Shown here piece by piece: positions 17,145 to 26,859 of a stretch of DNA of 64,000 bases. The translations under genes were made by a program, and so were the position numbers. The stretch's first letter is position 1, and the number at the start of each line of letters is the position of its first letter. The notes under the pieces are model-generated. The model ran no database searches. It saw only the letters and a program-made list of their open reading frames with translations, and was not told where the DNA came from. Source of the stretch: an uncultured Salinimicrobium sp. (lineage in GTDB: Bacteria; Bacteroidota; Bacteroidia; Flavobacteriales; Flavobacteriaceae); the NCBI GenBank assembly GCA_946887075.1, contig CAMPKA010000002.1, forward strand, positions 62,001-126,000, written 5' to 3'.

Positions 17145-20100
17145 TTAAAAGGTAAGGTTGACTCCAAGAGTGTACGTGGTATAGATCGGGTAGAATTCAC
17201 CGTCTGTATTGAGCTCGGGATCCCAGCCCTGCTGGTAATTGCTAAAGGTATGTAGGTTTTCCCCACTGACATAGACCTTGACATTCGATATACCCGTCTT
17301 CTGCAGCATGTTTGGAGGAATGGTGTAGCCGAGTTGTGCGTTCTTGATCCTCAAATAAGAACCATCCAGGGTCCAGAATGAAGACAGGAGCGTATTCGGA
17401 GTCCCTCCCCCGGGAACCAGCTCCAGTCGGGGATAGGCGGCATTCCTTTGTGGGTCATCAGGGGTCCAGTGACCCTCGTACTGCCACCGCTGAATATTTC
17501 CGGTGGACTGATAGAACGCCCATCCTGCATATCCGGAAAGACGGCCTGTTACGCCTGAGGCACCCTGTAGCAGTACGTTGAGATCAAATCCTTTGTATTT
17601 GGCACCAAGGTCGATCCCATAGGAGTACTTCGGAATACGGCTTCCTAGATAGGTCCTGTCATAGGTAGCATCCACTTTCCCGTCAGGAACTCCTTCCGGC
17701 CCACTGATGTCCTTATACCTGATGTCTCCAGGTTGCACCCCAGGATTGATCGCCGTCTGGTCGGGATAGGAGGCCACGTCTTCATCGCTTATGAAGAGGC
17801 CATCTGCGACATACCCGTAATAAAGGTCCATGGGATATCCGACGAACAGGGAACTTCCGTTTCCAACAAGGCCGTTCGGTTGCTCGATATTTCCGACTCC
17901 AAGGCTCAGGACCTTGTTGTTCACTATGGTCAGGTTTCCTCCGATACTGTATGAGAAATCCCCCACATCATTAATATGTCTGGCGGTGAATTCCCAGCCC
18001 GTGTTCTCAAGTTCACCGGTATTCTGCTCGGAAATCCCGAAGCCCAGTACGGCAGAGACACTGGAGGCAGGGCTGTAGAGGATATCGTAGGTGTATCTGT
18101 CGTAGTAGGTCGCAGATAACAGGAGCTCATCCTCGAAGAATCCCAGTTCCATTCCGATATCCTTGGTCCGGGTTGATTCCCATTGAAGGGTAGGATCTAC
18201 CATCGTGCTTCTGGCGACCCCCTGTGAGATGGAACCTCCGAAGGCGTAGGCATAGGAAGAGGAGGCATTGAGCGTATTCTGGTATGGATAGTCCGAAATG
18301 TTTTGATTCCCGAGCACCCCCCATGAGGCCTTGAGCTTAAGCTCACTTACCCACGGCAGATTCTCCTTGATAAAATCTTCTTCTCCTGCTCTCCATCCGA
18401 CCGCAACAGCCGGAAAGATCGCGTATTTGTTGCCGGAAGGAAATCTGGAGGAACCATCTCGACGGACGACTCCTTCCACCAGGTATTTCCGGGCGTAATT
18501 ATAGTTAAGCCTTGCGAACTGTGATTCCAGGGCATATTCTGATCCGCTACCGCTGGAAACCTGATTGTCCGGGCTTCCCACGTCGAGAACGCTCAGATCG
18601 TTCCCGGGGAAATCATCCCGGGATGCGAACAAATCCTCGCGAGCATAGTCTTCGAAGGAATACCCCAGAAGCAGGCCGACCTCGTGTTCTCCGAATCGTT
18701 TATTATAATCGGCAAGGGCCTGAATGGTATAGTACCAGTTGTTATTGAAATACTCCCGGAGTTCGTTAGGACCAAGAAAGATATTTTCGTTGATGCGTTG
18801 TGTACTCCTGAAGCGCTTTGCCCGCCTGATATTCCGCGTATAAGCACTTACCAGTGAAAGTTCCAGATCGTCAAAGATCTCGTAGTCCAGTCTTAGATTC
18901 CCATTCAGATTAAGGGTGTTCTCCGTGTTGAAGGACTCGCTGGCGAGATAGGAAACAGGAGTTCCGCTTCCGGCAAGTCCGGCACCGAAGTCCCCGTTGT
19001 CCAGCCTTCCCACCATTGTGGCAGGCATTCTGGCCCCTTCCTGAATGATCTGCATCATATAACCGTTGAAGCCACGGACTCCCGCAGGGGAGAGCGGTTC
19101 ATTCATTTTGGAATGTATGGCGAAAAGTCTTGTAGTCAGATTCAACCGATCGGTAATGTCGGTATCCATATTCAGCCGAAGATTGTAGCGGGAGAAATCC
19201 TGATCCACAACCATCCCGTCCTGATAAAGATATCCCAGCGAGAGGTTATAGATATTCTTTTCTGTTCCTCCTGCCACCCTGACCCGGTGACTGGTCTGGG
19301 TTCCATCCTCGGAAAGGACATGCCTCAGAAAGTCGTTGTTCGGGTACTCCGGGTCGGTCTGGGACCGGTAAAGATCGACGATCTCCTGTTGATCTGGAGT
19401 GAGCTCAGAGGAATTATTCTGGGCCATGAAATAGGCCTCTTGATATTCCCAGGAATTGACGTAATCCGGTAATTCGGTTGGGGTTTCGACACCGTAATAT
19501 CCCTCGTAGAAGACCTGTGGTTGTCCGACCCGTCCGTTCTTGGTGGTGATCAGGATAACCCCGTTTGCAGCCCGGGATCCATATATGGCCGCGGAAGAAG
19601 CGTCTTTTAGTACGGAGATGGTTTCAATGTTGTTGGGATTGATATCGTTAAAGTTTTCTACCGGTATTCCGTCCACTATAATCAGGGCGCTGGGGGTTGC
19701 GCCAAAAGATCCTACTCCCCTGATGCTGATCTGTCCGTTGGGACGCCCTGGGCGACTTGTTTCGGTGGTCACGGTTACCCCCGCAAACTGACCTGCCATA
19801 GCACTCCGCAGCTGCGCGATAGGTCGGTCATCAATGTCTTCACTGGTGATCTGGGAAACAGATCCGATAAGCTCTTCCCGGTCCTGGGTGCCGTATCCCA
19901 CAACCACCACCTCGCTCAGAGATTCCAGTTGTTCTGTCATGGTTACTTCCAGGTAATCCTCGTCTCCGACCGGCACTTCGTTGGTTTCAAACCCTAAGTA
20001 GGAGAACACGAGGATCGGCTGGTCATTATCCGGAATACTAAGGGAAAACTCCCCGTCAAAATTGGTGGCCGTGCCAACGGGGGAATTCTTTACAACAACG

Positions 20101-20228
20101 GATACTCCAGGTAGGGGAACACCCTGCTCGTTGGTAACCGTTCCGGTTACCACCTTCTCCTGCGACCAGGTTTGCCACCCGATTAAGCAGAACAGGACTA
20201 AGATGATTCGTCTGGATGCTATTTTCAT
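17145..20228 (-). CDS. SusC/RagA-family TonB-dependent outer-membrane receptor
   Basis: 1027 residues, full length for the family. A signal peptide (about residues 1-22) is followed by a carboxypeptidase-regulatory-like beta-sandwich (about 24-100), a TonB box VVVVGYGTQ (107-115), the plug domain with SIRGVGSF, a VDGIP strand and ISVLKDASSAAIYGSRAANGVILITTK, then a 22-strand barrel ending in aromatic Phe. It forms the pore of the SusCD complex and draws energy from TonB-ExbBD. First gene of the sugar-acid operon, with a good -33/-7 promoter and a palindrome just downstream of it. Confidence 0.96.
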   Translation of the reverse strand: MKIASRRIILVLFCLIGWQTWSQEKVVTGTVTNEQGVPLPGVSVVVKNSPVGTATNFDGEFSLSIPDNDQPILVFSYLGFETNEVPVGDEDYLEVTMTEQLESLSEVVVVGYGTQDREELIGSVSQITSEDIDDRPIAQLRSAMAGQFAGVTVTTETSRPGRPNGQISIRGVGSFGATPSALIIVDGIPVENFNDINPNNIETISVLKDASSAAIYGSRAANGVILITTKNGRVGQPQVFYEGYYGVETPTELPDYVNSWEYQEAYFMAQNNSSELTPDQQEIVDLYRSQTDPEYPNNDFLRHVLSEDGTQTSHRVRVAGGTEKNIYNLSLGYLYQDGMVVDQDFSRYNLRLNMDTDITDRLNLTTRLFAIHSKMNEPLSPAGVRGFNGYMMQIIQEGARMPATMVGRLDNGDFGAGLAGSGTPVSYLASESFNTENTLNLNGNLRLDYEIFDDLELSLVSAYTRNIRRAKRFRSTQRINENIFLGPNELREYFNNNWYYTIQALADYNKRFGEHEVGLLLGYSFEDYAREDLFASRDDFPGNDLSVLDVGSPDNQVSSGSGSEYALESQFARLNYNYARKYLVEGVVRRDGSSRFPSGNKYAIFPAVAVGWRAGEEDFIKENLPWVSELKLKASWGVLGNQNISDYPYQNTLNASSSYAYAFGGSISQGVARSTMVDPTLQWESTRTKDIGMELGFFEDELLLSATYYDRYTYDILYSPASSVSAVLGFGISEQNTGELENTGWEFTARHINDVGDFSYSIGGNLTIVNNKVLSLGVGNIEQPNGLVGNGSSLFVGYPMDLYYGYVADGLFISDEDVASYPDQTAINPGVQPGDIRYKDISGPEGVPDGKVDATYDRTYLGSRIPKYSYGIDLGAKYKGFDLNVLLQGASGVTGRLSGYAGWAFYQSTGNIQRWQYEGHWTPDDPQRNAAYPRLELVPGGGTPNTLLSSFWTLDGSYLRIKNAQLGYTIPPNMLQKTGISNVKVYVSGENLHTFSNYQQGWDPELNTDGEFYPIYTTYTLGVNLTF

Positions 20229-20311
20229 AATTAGGGATTAAAAAGGTTACGTTTTATTGGTTATCTATTCGTGGTTTAGAAGATGCTAATTACTTAAAGT
20301 ATCTTTTAATT

Positions 20312-20326
20312 CGTTTTACGAAAACG
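20312..20326. promoter_or_regulatory. Candidate operator palindrome over the susC transcription start
   Basis: CGTTTT (20312-20317) and AAAACG (20321-20326) form a perfect inverted repeat with a 3-base spacer. On the minus strand it begins about 10 bases after the -7 box of the susC promoter, so a bound protein would block initiation. The form is close to LacI-family operators with a central CG. No LacI gene is in the window, so the regulator is unknown. Confidence 0.45.
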
Positions 20327-20335
20327 TTAACTTTC

Positions 20336-20363
20336 CAAATATAACCAAAAAAAACCGTTACAA
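20336..20363 (-). promoter_or_regulatory. Bacteroidota-type promoter of the susC operon
   Basis: On the minus strand, TTG (20363-20361) is followed after 17 bases by TATATTTG (20343-20336), an exact match to the TAnnTTTG -7 element of Bacteroidota. It lies about 107 bp before the susC start codon. Confidence 0.65.
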
Positions 20364-20401
20364 TCAAAATTTCCACCTAAAAAAGATAAAAAAACTTTCG
20401 A

Positions 20402-20427
20402 TTGCTTTCTGAATAATAGTATATTTG
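20402..20427 (+). promoter_or_regulatory. Candidate promoter of the glpD-glpK-glpF operon
   Basis: TATATTTG at 20420-20427 matches the TAnnTTTG -7 box exactly. A TTG at 20402-20404 is 15 bases upstream, which is short for the -33 spacing, so the -33 element is uncertain. The box is 32 bases before the first ATG of glpD and is divergent from the susC promoter. Confidence 0.5.
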
Positions 20428-20458
20428 AATTGTTTTAGTACCAATAAGGGTATTATGA

Positions 20459-22105
20459 ATGGTATTAGAATGTAAAAGAAAGCAAATGAAACAGAAGCAA
20501 TTTTTAGACAGAACGTCTTCCTTAACAAAACTTAAGGAAGTTCCTGAGTGGGATATCATTGTGATCGGGGGAGGAGCAACAGGACTTGGTGTAGCATTGG
20601 ATGCGTCCACCCGGGGCTATAAGACGCTGCTTCTGGAAAGAAATGATTTTGCCAATGGCACCTCCAGCAGGAGTACCAAGCTTGCGCACGGGGGGGTTCG
20701 GTATCTGGCTCAGGGAAATCTAAGTCTTGTCAAGGAAGCTCTGAAGGAAAGAGGACTCATGCTGGAGAACGCCCCTCACCTGGTTCATATGCTTCGATTC
20801 ATCATTCCCAGCTATCGGTGGTGGGAAAAGTTTTATTACGGTTTCGGATTAAAGATCTATGACTGGATGGCCAAGGGCTTTCGAATCGGGAAGACTCAGC
20901 TGGTCACCCGTCAAAAGGTAAAAAGAACTTTTCGAAACCTGCGTACCAAGAACCTCAATGGAGGGGTCGTATATTATGACGGGCAATTTGATGACGCCAG
21001 ACTTGCACTTTCCATTGCCCAGACGGCTTCGGAAAATGGAGCAGCGCTGCTCAACTATTTTCAGGTTGAGGATCTCATCAAAAAAGAGGGAAAAATTAAC
21101 GGTGTCGTTGCGCATGATCTTGAAGCAGATCTTTCCTACTCCCTCCGATCAAAGGTTGTCGTAAATGCTACCGGTGTTTTTGCTGATCAAATTCTGAAAC
21201 TGGATCACCGGAAGGCCAAACCTATTATTAAGGTAAGCCAGGGCATTCATCTTGTTTTAAAGAGAGCCTTTCTTCAAAGCGATAACGCGCTGATGATTCC
21301 CAAGACCTCTGACGGAAGGGTCCTTTTTGCGGTTCCCTGGAAAGATCACCTGCTGGTAGGAACCACGGACACTCCTCTGGCTAATCCCTCCCCACAGCCC
21401 AGGCCCCTGATGGAAGAAATACAGTTCATACTGAACACCATGGAGCGCTATCTGGTTGAAAAACCAAGACTGGATGATGTGCTCAGCGTATTTGCCGGCC
21501 TGCGGCCTTTAGTTCAGGCTGGAGATAAGGGCAAAGGTACCAAGGAGCTCTCCCGGGATCATAAACTGATGACCGATGATTCCAATCTTATCACGATCAC
21601 GGGAGGAAAATGGACCACCTACCGTAAAATGGCAGAGGATACTGTGGACGAAGCCATTCGGGTAGGAAATCTTGCACCCGCTGCCTGTGTGACGGAACAT
21701 CTGAGGTTGCACGGCTACCAAAGCGAAGGGTGCGCCCAGGTTGATCACCTCTGTCTGAATTACGGTAGTGACGGGGAAAAGATCAGGAAGTTAAGCCTTG
21801 AACATCCGAAATTCGGTGAGAAACTGCATCGGGATTTTCCACATGTCGTAGGGGAGGTCGTTTGGTTTATCCGATATGAAATGGCTCGTACGGTGGAGGA
21901 TATCCTCGCCCGAAGACTGAGAATACTTTTTCTAAATGCGCGGATTGCAATCGAGCTGGGGCCAAAAATTGCCGAAATTATGGCAGCCGAACTTGGCAAG
22001 GACCAGCTCTGGAAGCAGGAACAAATCAAGAAATTCAATATCATTGCAAGAAGCTACCTTCCGGTACCTGCCAAGGAACAGCCGGCTCAACAATTAGAAC
22101 TTTAA
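20459..22105 (+). CDS. glpD: Aerobic glycerol-3-phosphate dehydrogenase
   Basis: 548 residues from the ATG at 20459, which has AAGGG eight bases upstream. A second start at 20486 ([10 protein letters not shown]...) would give 539 residues and fits homologues about equally well. The FAD-binding Rossmann motif IGGGATGLG, then [16 protein letters not shown] and a C-terminal DAO domain are clear. It oxidises glycerol-3-phosphate to dihydroxyacetone phosphate at the membrane, passing electrons to quinone. The operon glpD-glpK-glpF allows growth on glycerol and glycerophosphodiesters; the lipoprotein GDPD at 3.9 kb could supply its substrate. Confidence 0.94.
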   Translation: MVLECKRKQMKQKQFLDRTSSLTKLKEVPEWDIIVIGGGATGLGVALDASTRGYKTLLLERNDFANGTSSRSTKLAHGGVRYLAQGNLSLVKEALKERGLMLENAPHLVHMLRFIIPSYRWWEKFYYGFGLKIYDWMAKGFRIGKTQLVTRQKVKRTFRNLRTKNLNGGVVYYDGQFDDARLALSIAQTASENGAALLNYFQVEDLIKKEGKINGVVAHDLEADLSYSLRSKVVVNATGVFADQILKLDHRKAKPIIKVSQGIHLVLKRAFLQSDNALMIPKTSDGRVLFAVPWKDHLLVGTTDTPLANPSPQPRPLMEEIQFILNTMERYLVEKPRLDDVLSVFAGLRPLVQAGDKGKGTKELSRDHKLMTDDSNLITITGGKWTTYRKMAEDTVDEAIRVGNLAPAACVTEHLRLHGYQSEGCAQVDHLCLNYGSDGEKIRKLSLEHPKFGEKLHRDFPHVVGEVVWFIRYEMARTVEDILARRLRILFLNARIAIELGPKIAEIMAAELGKDQLWKQEQIKKFNIIARSYLPVPAKEQPAQQLEL

Positions 22106-22115
22106 AACCGAGATT

Positions 22116-23612
22116 ATGTCTAAATTCATTCTTGCCTTAGATCAGGGAACTACCAGTTCCCGGGCAATTATTTTCGACAGGGAAGGCAAAGCCGTCTCTT
22201 CAGTACAAAGGGAGTTCAAACAGATCTTCCCCAAACCTGGATGGGTAGAGCATGACCCCAACGAAATTTGGTCCAGCCAGGTAGGAGTAGCAGCTGAGGC
22301 GGTTTCGAAGAACAAACTGAGGTCAGAGGATATCGCTGCCATAGGAATAACCAATCAGCGGGAAACCACCGTGGTGTGGGATAAAGAGACAGGGGAACCG
22401 ATTTATAACGCTATTGTCTGGCAGGACAGGAGAACCTCGGAATATTGCGATCAGCTCAGGAAAGAGGGACATGAAGATCTCATTCGAAGAAAGACAGGTC
22501 TGGTCATCGATGCCTATTTTGTCGCCACCAAAGTGAAGTGGATTCTCGACAATGTGGAAGGGGCAAGGAAAAAAGCGGAAAAGGGCGAACTGTTGTTAGG
22601 GACCATCGACTCATGGCTGGTATGGAATCTTTCAGGCAGAGAAAGTCACATCACGGATATCACCAATGCCTCGAGAACCATGCTTTTCAACATCAATGAC
22701 CTGAAGTGGGACAAAGAGCTCATCGCTCTTTTTGACATTCCCGAGTCTATGCTCCCGCGCGTGGTAGAGTCAAGCGGGGATTTGGCCATTACTTCGGGCG
22801 CCATTTTCTCCAAAAGGATTCCGATCACGGGGATAGCAGGGGATCAACATGCCGCGCTCTTCGGACAAATGTGCCTCCGGCCGGGGATGGTGAAGAATAC
22901 CTACGGCACAGGTTGCTTTATGCTGATGAACATCGGACATAAACCAATAGTTTCTAAACATAAGCTCGTCACGACCATAGCCTGGCAGATCAACAAAAAA
23001 GTCCATTATGCCCTCGAGGGCAGTATATTTATTGCAGGAGCTGTGGTGCAATGGCTTCGGGATGGTCTGGAGATCATCGAAACAGCTCCTGAGATAGAAG
23101 CTCTTGCCTCAGAGGTGACGGATTCCAACGGGGTATATTTTGTTCCTGCCTTTACAGGTCTGGGAGCTCCATACTGGAACCAGCACGCTCGCGGTACTAT
23201 GGTCGGAATCACCAGGGGAACCCGAAGGAGTCATATAGCAAGGGCGGCCCTGGAAAGCATCGCCTATCAGACCTATGATGTACTCAAAGCCATGGAGGCG
23301 GACTCGGGAATCGAAATCAAGGAGCTTCGGGTGGATGGAGGTGCTACTGAAAATGACCTGCTCATGCAGTTTCAGTCCAATATTCTGGAAACGAAAATAT
23401 TGCGGGCCCAGACTTCGGAAATAACCGTGCTCGGCGCTGCCTTTTTGGCCGGCCTCGGAATCGGTTACTGGGAGAGCATTGAGGAGGTGCAGAAGAAATG
23501 GGAGGAAAAAACCTCCTATAGCCCGCAGGAAACGGATAAAAATCAGGATCTAATCAAGGGCTGGAAAAGAGCTGTTGCAGCTACGAACCACTGGTCCTCC
23601 AATCAATCATAA
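22116..23612 (+). CDS. glpK: Glycerol kinase
   Basis: 498 residues, the normal length. FGGY-family kinase with [14 protein letters not shown] at the start (phosphate loop 1), GWVEHDP, an ITNQRET segment for glycerol binding, [22 protein letters not shown] and the C-terminal [21 protein letters not shown] signature region. It phosphorylates glycerol to sn-glycerol-3-phosphate, the GlpD substrate. It starts 10 bp after glpD and stops 4 bp before glpF. Confidence 0.97.
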   Translation: MSKFILALDQGTTSSRAIIFDREGKAVSSVQREFKQIFPKPGWVEHDPNEIWSSQVGVAAEAVSKNKLRSEDIAAIGITNQRETTVVWDKETGEPIYNAIVWQDRRTSEYCDQLRKEGHEDLIRRKTGLVIDAYFVATKVKWILDNVEGARKKAEKGELLLGTIDSWLVWNLSGRESHITDITNASRTMLFNINDLKWDKELIALFDIPESMLPRVVESSGDLAITSGAIFSKRIPITGIAGDQHAALFGQMCLRPGMVKNTYGTGCFMLMNIGHKPIVSKHKLVTTIAWQINKKVHYALEGSIFIAGAVVQWLRDGLEIIETAPEIEALASEVTDSNGVYFVPAFTGLGAPYWNQHARGTMVGITRGTRRSHIARAALESIAYQTYDVLKAMEADSGIEIKELRVDGGATENDLLMQFQSNILETKILRAQTSEITVLGAAFLAGLGIGYWESIEEVQKKWEEKTSYSPQETDKNQDLIKGWKRAVAATNHWSSNQS

Positions 23613-23616
23613 CAAG

Positions 23617-24360
23617 ATGTCTCAATTTACAGCAGAATTCGTAGGAACGCTGTTCCTTATGTTAATCGGAAACGGAGTGGTGGCCAATGTCGTCCTCAAG
23701 GATACCAAGGGCTTCAACAGTGGCTGGATTGTGATCACCACCGGCTGGGCTTTTGCCGTGTTTACAGGAGTGGTCATTGCCGGCCCGTACAGCGGAGCCC
23801 ATATCAATCCCGCTGTGACTATAGGTCTGGCTATTGCCGGAAAATTCCAATGGGCGCTGGTTCCAGAATTTATTCTTGCGCAGATGCTTGGCGCGATGGC
23901 GGGGAGCTTCCTGGTCTGGGCCATGTACAAGGACCACTTCGATCGGACTGAGGATGTTTTGCTGAAAAGAGCAGCTTTCTGTACCAGTCCAGCAATCCGG
24001 AATACCTTCTCCAATGTGACCAGTGAGGTCATCGGGACCTTTACGTTGATCTTTGTCATTTTCTATGTTACCAATCCGGTACTTGGCGTGGAGGGAGATG
24101 CGGAGACGCCGATCGGGATGGGGTCCCTGGGAGCTATTCCGGTGACTTTCCTGGTCTGGGCGATAGGACTGGCTCTAGGGGGTACAACGGGTTACGCGAT
24201 AAATCCAGCCCGGGACCTGGGGCCTCGGATCATGTATGCCATTATTCCCCAGAAAAACAAGGGAAGTTCAGACTGGAGTTATGCCTGGATTCCTGTTCTT
24301 GCACCCCTTGCAGGCGCGGGCCTTGCGGCACTGGTTTTTCTAACCCTCAGCAGTCAGTGA
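23617..24360 (+). CDS. glpF: Glycerol uptake facilitator (aquaglyceroporin)
   Basis: 247 residues from the ATG at 23617 (MSQFTAEFVG); the in-frame ORF starts earlier at 23575 but that part lies in glpK. Six membrane segments and both half-helix NPA motifs are present: GAHINPAVTIG and GYAINPARDLGPRI. The Asp after the second NPA (NPARD) is the mark of glycerol-conducting members. It lets glycerol diffuse through the inner membrane, where GlpK traps it. It ends 2 bp from the convergent regulator gene. Confidence 0.95.
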   Translation: MSQFTAEFVGTLFLMLIGNGVVANVVLKDTKGFNSGWIVITTGWAFAVFTGVVIAGPYSGAHINPAVTIGLAIAGKFQWALVPEFILAQMLGAMAGSFLVWAMYKDHFDRTEDVLLKRAAFCTSPAIRNTFSNVTSEVIGTFTLIFVIFYVTNPVLGVEGDAETPIGMGSLGAIPVTFLVWAIGLALGGTTGYAINPARDLGPRIMYAIIPQKNKGSSDWSYAWIPVLAPLAGAGLAALVFLTLSSQ

Positions 24361-24362
24361 GA

Positions 24363-25124
24363 TTATACCACGGTAACCTTGATGCCGAAGTCCTCAAGGC
24401 CTCTTTTGGTGTACTCTGAAATACCGCTGTCTGTAATGATTTCATCAATACTGTCAAAGCCATGGATACGGGCAAAACCCCGTTTTCCAAATTTGGAGGA
24501 GTCAGCCAGTATGATCGTCTTCTGAGAAACCTTGATCATTTCCCTGTTGAGCCTGGCTTCCATTACATTGGTGGTGGTCAGGCCAAAATCCAGATCGATT
24601 CCGTCCACCCCTAAAAAAAGTTTGGTACAGGAAAAATCCCGGAGATTGCCTTCTGCATAGACTCCGGTGACAGAAGAGGATCTTTTCCTGAGGATTCCGG
24701 CCAGCTGGATCACCTCGATTTCAATATGCTTGTTTAGTTCAAGAGCCACATTCAGGGCACTGGTAATCACCGTCAGGTTCTCGACAGGCTTAATGCTTTT
24801 GGCAAGGGCCAGGACAGTTGTGCCTGATGCCACCAGAATGGAATCGTTAGCCGTTACCATCTTCGCAGCGGTGGCCCCGATGCGCATTTTTTCGGAAAGA
24901 TTGAATTTTTCCTTCTCGTGTACATGGCGATCTGTCGCATAGGGATTGGTCAGGGTCGCCCCTCCATGCATCCGATATAACATCCCTTTTTCTTCCAAGA
25001 ATTTGAGGTCCTTTCTTATGGTTACCGAAGAAACATCAAGTTCCTCGCACAGCACCTGACTTTTGACCTGCCCCTCGTTATTGATCTTGTCGATGATCCT
25101 TTTGTGTCTAGCTAGTGTATTCAT
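24363..25124 (-). CDS. DeoR-family transcriptional regulator, probable glp repressor
   Basis: 253 residues. The N-terminal HTH (about 1-57) has VSSVTIRKDLKFLEEKG, the DeoR signature, followed by LYRMHGGA. The C-terminal sugar-phosphate-sensing domain has a conserved DSILVASGTTVLALAKS segment and a final GIxLxF-like strand. Because it is tail-to-tail with glpF, regulation of the glpDKF operon by glycerol-3-phosphate, as for E. coli GlpR, is the obvious role. I name it only by family because control of the adjacent susC operon is also possible. Confidence 0.88.
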   Translation of the reverse strand: MNTLARHKRIIDKINNEGQVKSQVLCEELDVSSVTIRKDLKFLEEKGMLYRMHGGATLTNPYATDRHVHEKEKFNLSEKMRIGATAAKMVTANDSILVASGTTVLALAKSIKPVENLTVITSALNVALELNKHIEIEVIQLAGILRKRSSSVTGVYAEGNLRDFSCTKLFLGVDGIDLDFGLTTTNVMEARLNREMIKVSQKTIILADSSKFGKRGFARIHGFDSIDEIITDSGISEYTKRGLEDFGIKVTVV

Positions 25125-25186
25125 TTCAGCGTTTTAAATCAATGGCTTGAACTCTTCTGAAAAACGAATGTCGACTTAAGCCGGGT

Positions 25187-26590
25187 TTATTTAACGGTTG
25201 CCCTGAAAGGAGATGCAGGGAACCCGAAAGTGTTTTCCAAAGTTGCGTAGGGGCAATCTTCAAATCCGTAACTAATATACTTTGGATTTTGGATTTTATC
25301 GTTCCAGATGATAATTTTTTTACCATTTCCTACTCGTGCATGCGCGGGAAGAAAGGCTCCGTCCGGGCCGGCAACATGGAATCCTGTGATCTCTTCCTGT
25401 CGGTTAAACCCCATATCGGCATGATCAAAGCTCAGAACGACCTCCTCTGGTTTAGGGCCCGGCTTGGCTCCAGAAAACAGAGGCCCCTGGTGGGGAATAT
25501 CCCAGTCGTATGTCTCTGCGAGGGCCCAGTAGGCCAGTCTTTTTCCTACAGTTTCCTTTTCCGCGGGATGGATATCATCACAATCTCCAATATCGGTGGT
25601 GACGACCATCCCGGTTCCCGCTGTGCTTAAAAACGTCTGCAACTGGGCCTCCCGCAGTCCGGCTGGATCCCCTCCTTCAATCCGGTTATGCTTCTGGTAA
25701 TCAAAGGGCGCGATCTGCACGAAATAGAAGGGAAGGGATGGATCTTTCCAGTCGTTCCTCCAGGAACTGATCAGTTCGGTAAACAGGGCCTCGTAATTCT
25801 TGACTTCTCTGTCGGATTCCCCCTGGTACCAGAGAAAACCCGCCACTGGAAATCCGACGTAAGGATGGACCATTCCGTTGTATAGGGAGGTGGGCGTGGA
25901 TCTCTTGTCATAGCTGCTCGATCCCAGCTGGGAAGGAATTTCGAGGTCGTTGAATTTTTTAATGCTACTGCTGTCCAGCCATGCCTGGATTTTGGAACCG
26001 CCCCAGCTTGAGGTAATGATCCCGACGGGAATATTCAGATGGGACTGCAGCTGGTCGGCAAAATGGTAAGCGACTGCACTGAAATCCGGCGAAGTCGATG
26101 GGGAGGAGATTTTCCAGCTTCCAGCAACAGTATCCAGCGGAATCAGCGTTGGGCTCCTTTTGGTATTGAAGAACCGGATCATGGGATTTCTTGAATTCAC
26201 AATGGTCTCCATGGCATGGTTCACGGGTGAATTTCCGTACCCCTTCAGCGGCATGTGCATGTTGGACTGGCCAGAAGCAAACCATACCTCACCCGTCAGA
26301 ACGTTGTCCAGGGTATCTTCTGAGCTGCCGCTTATAAAGATCTTATGGGGGCCGCCAGCTTCAGGAGTTTTAATATTGAGGTGCCACTGCCCCTTCTCAT
26401 CGGCTTCTGTCGCGGCCATTGCACCCCAGGAGGTCTGAACGCGTATCGTCTGACCTGGCTTGTCCGTCCCCCAGAATGGTACCGTGTCGGATTGCTGTAA
26501 TACCATGTTATCGCTAAAAAAGGCCGGAAGCTCCTGGGAGTTGATGATTTGGGGATAGATCAAGAAGACCAGGAAGTATAAAAATCTCAT
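25187..26590 (-). CDS. Sialate O-acetylesterase-family (SASA) carbohydrate esterase, secreted
   Basis: 467 residues with a cleavable signal peptide (about residues 1-18, ending INS-Q). SGNH-type hydrolase: GQSNM (107-111) gives nucleophile Ser109, WYQGESD (254-260) is the family block, and the DCDDIH stretch gives Asp338 and His341. An N-terminal beta-sandwich (about 20-100) precedes the catalytic domain, as in other SASA proteins. The family removes acetyl groups from sialic acid, xylan or other glycans. With no sialic acid genes nearby, deacetylation of the glycan used by this locus is more likely. Divergent from the MFS transporter at 27.1 kb. Confidence 0.85.
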   Translation of the reverse strand: MRFLYFLVFLIYPQIINSQELPAFFSDNMVLQQSDTVPFWGTDKPGQTIRVQTSWGAMAATEADEKGQWHLNIKTPEAGGPHKIFISGSSEDTLDNVLTGEVWFASGQSNMHMPLKGYGNSPVNHAMETIVNSRNPMIRFFNTKRSPTLIPLDTVAGSWKISSPSTSPDFSAVAYHFADQLQSHLNIPVGIITSSWGGSKIQAWLDSSSIKKFNDLEIPSQLGSSSYDKRSTPTSLYNGMVHPYVGFPVAGFLWYQGESDREVKNYEALFTELISSWRNDWKDPSLPFYFVQIAPFDYQKHNRIEGGDPAGLREAQLQTFLSTAGTGMVVTTDIGDCDDIHPAEKETVGKRLAYWALAETYDWDIPHQGPLFSGAKPGPKPEEVVLSFDHADMGFNRQEEITGFHVAGPDGAFLPAHARVGNGKKIIIWNDKIQNPKYISYGFEDCPYATLENTFGFPASPFRATVK

Positions 26591-26757
26591 ATCAGTGATG
26601 GTTTTATGCGTAAAGTAACAAAATTTTTTCGTTTCTGGTTTTGTATGGTTGTCAAATTGTTCTTCTTAATGAATTTTGGGAAGCATACGAAAGGAAATGA
26701 CAGAATCAGAATGAAGCTCGGGGAATCTGTTTGGATTTTTTTATGAAATCTCTCCAA

Positions 26758-26777
26758 ATGTTCATATGTTTGAACAT
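26758..26777 (+). promoter_or_regulatory. Inverted repeat overlapping a TAnnTTTG box upstream of the transporter gene
   Basis: ATGTTCA (26758-26764) and TGAACAT (26771-26777) are perfect inverted repeats with a 6-base spacer. The spacer plus the next two bases reads TATGTTTG (26765-26772), an exact TAnnTTTG -7 box. No TTG lies at proper -33 spacing. A repressor bound here would hide the promoter. Confidence 0.45.
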
Positions 26778-26859
26778 ACTATTTCTGCTGAACCTGATGC
26801 TGTGTTGGAAGAAGAAGGCTGGAATGGCAGGAACATCCATATGAGGAGAAAAAACAATC

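Noticed and set aside
26591..26710. Promoter for the acetylesterase gene
   Set aside because: TTTG and TACTTTAC are seen on the minus strand but not at usable spacing, so no promoter was called.
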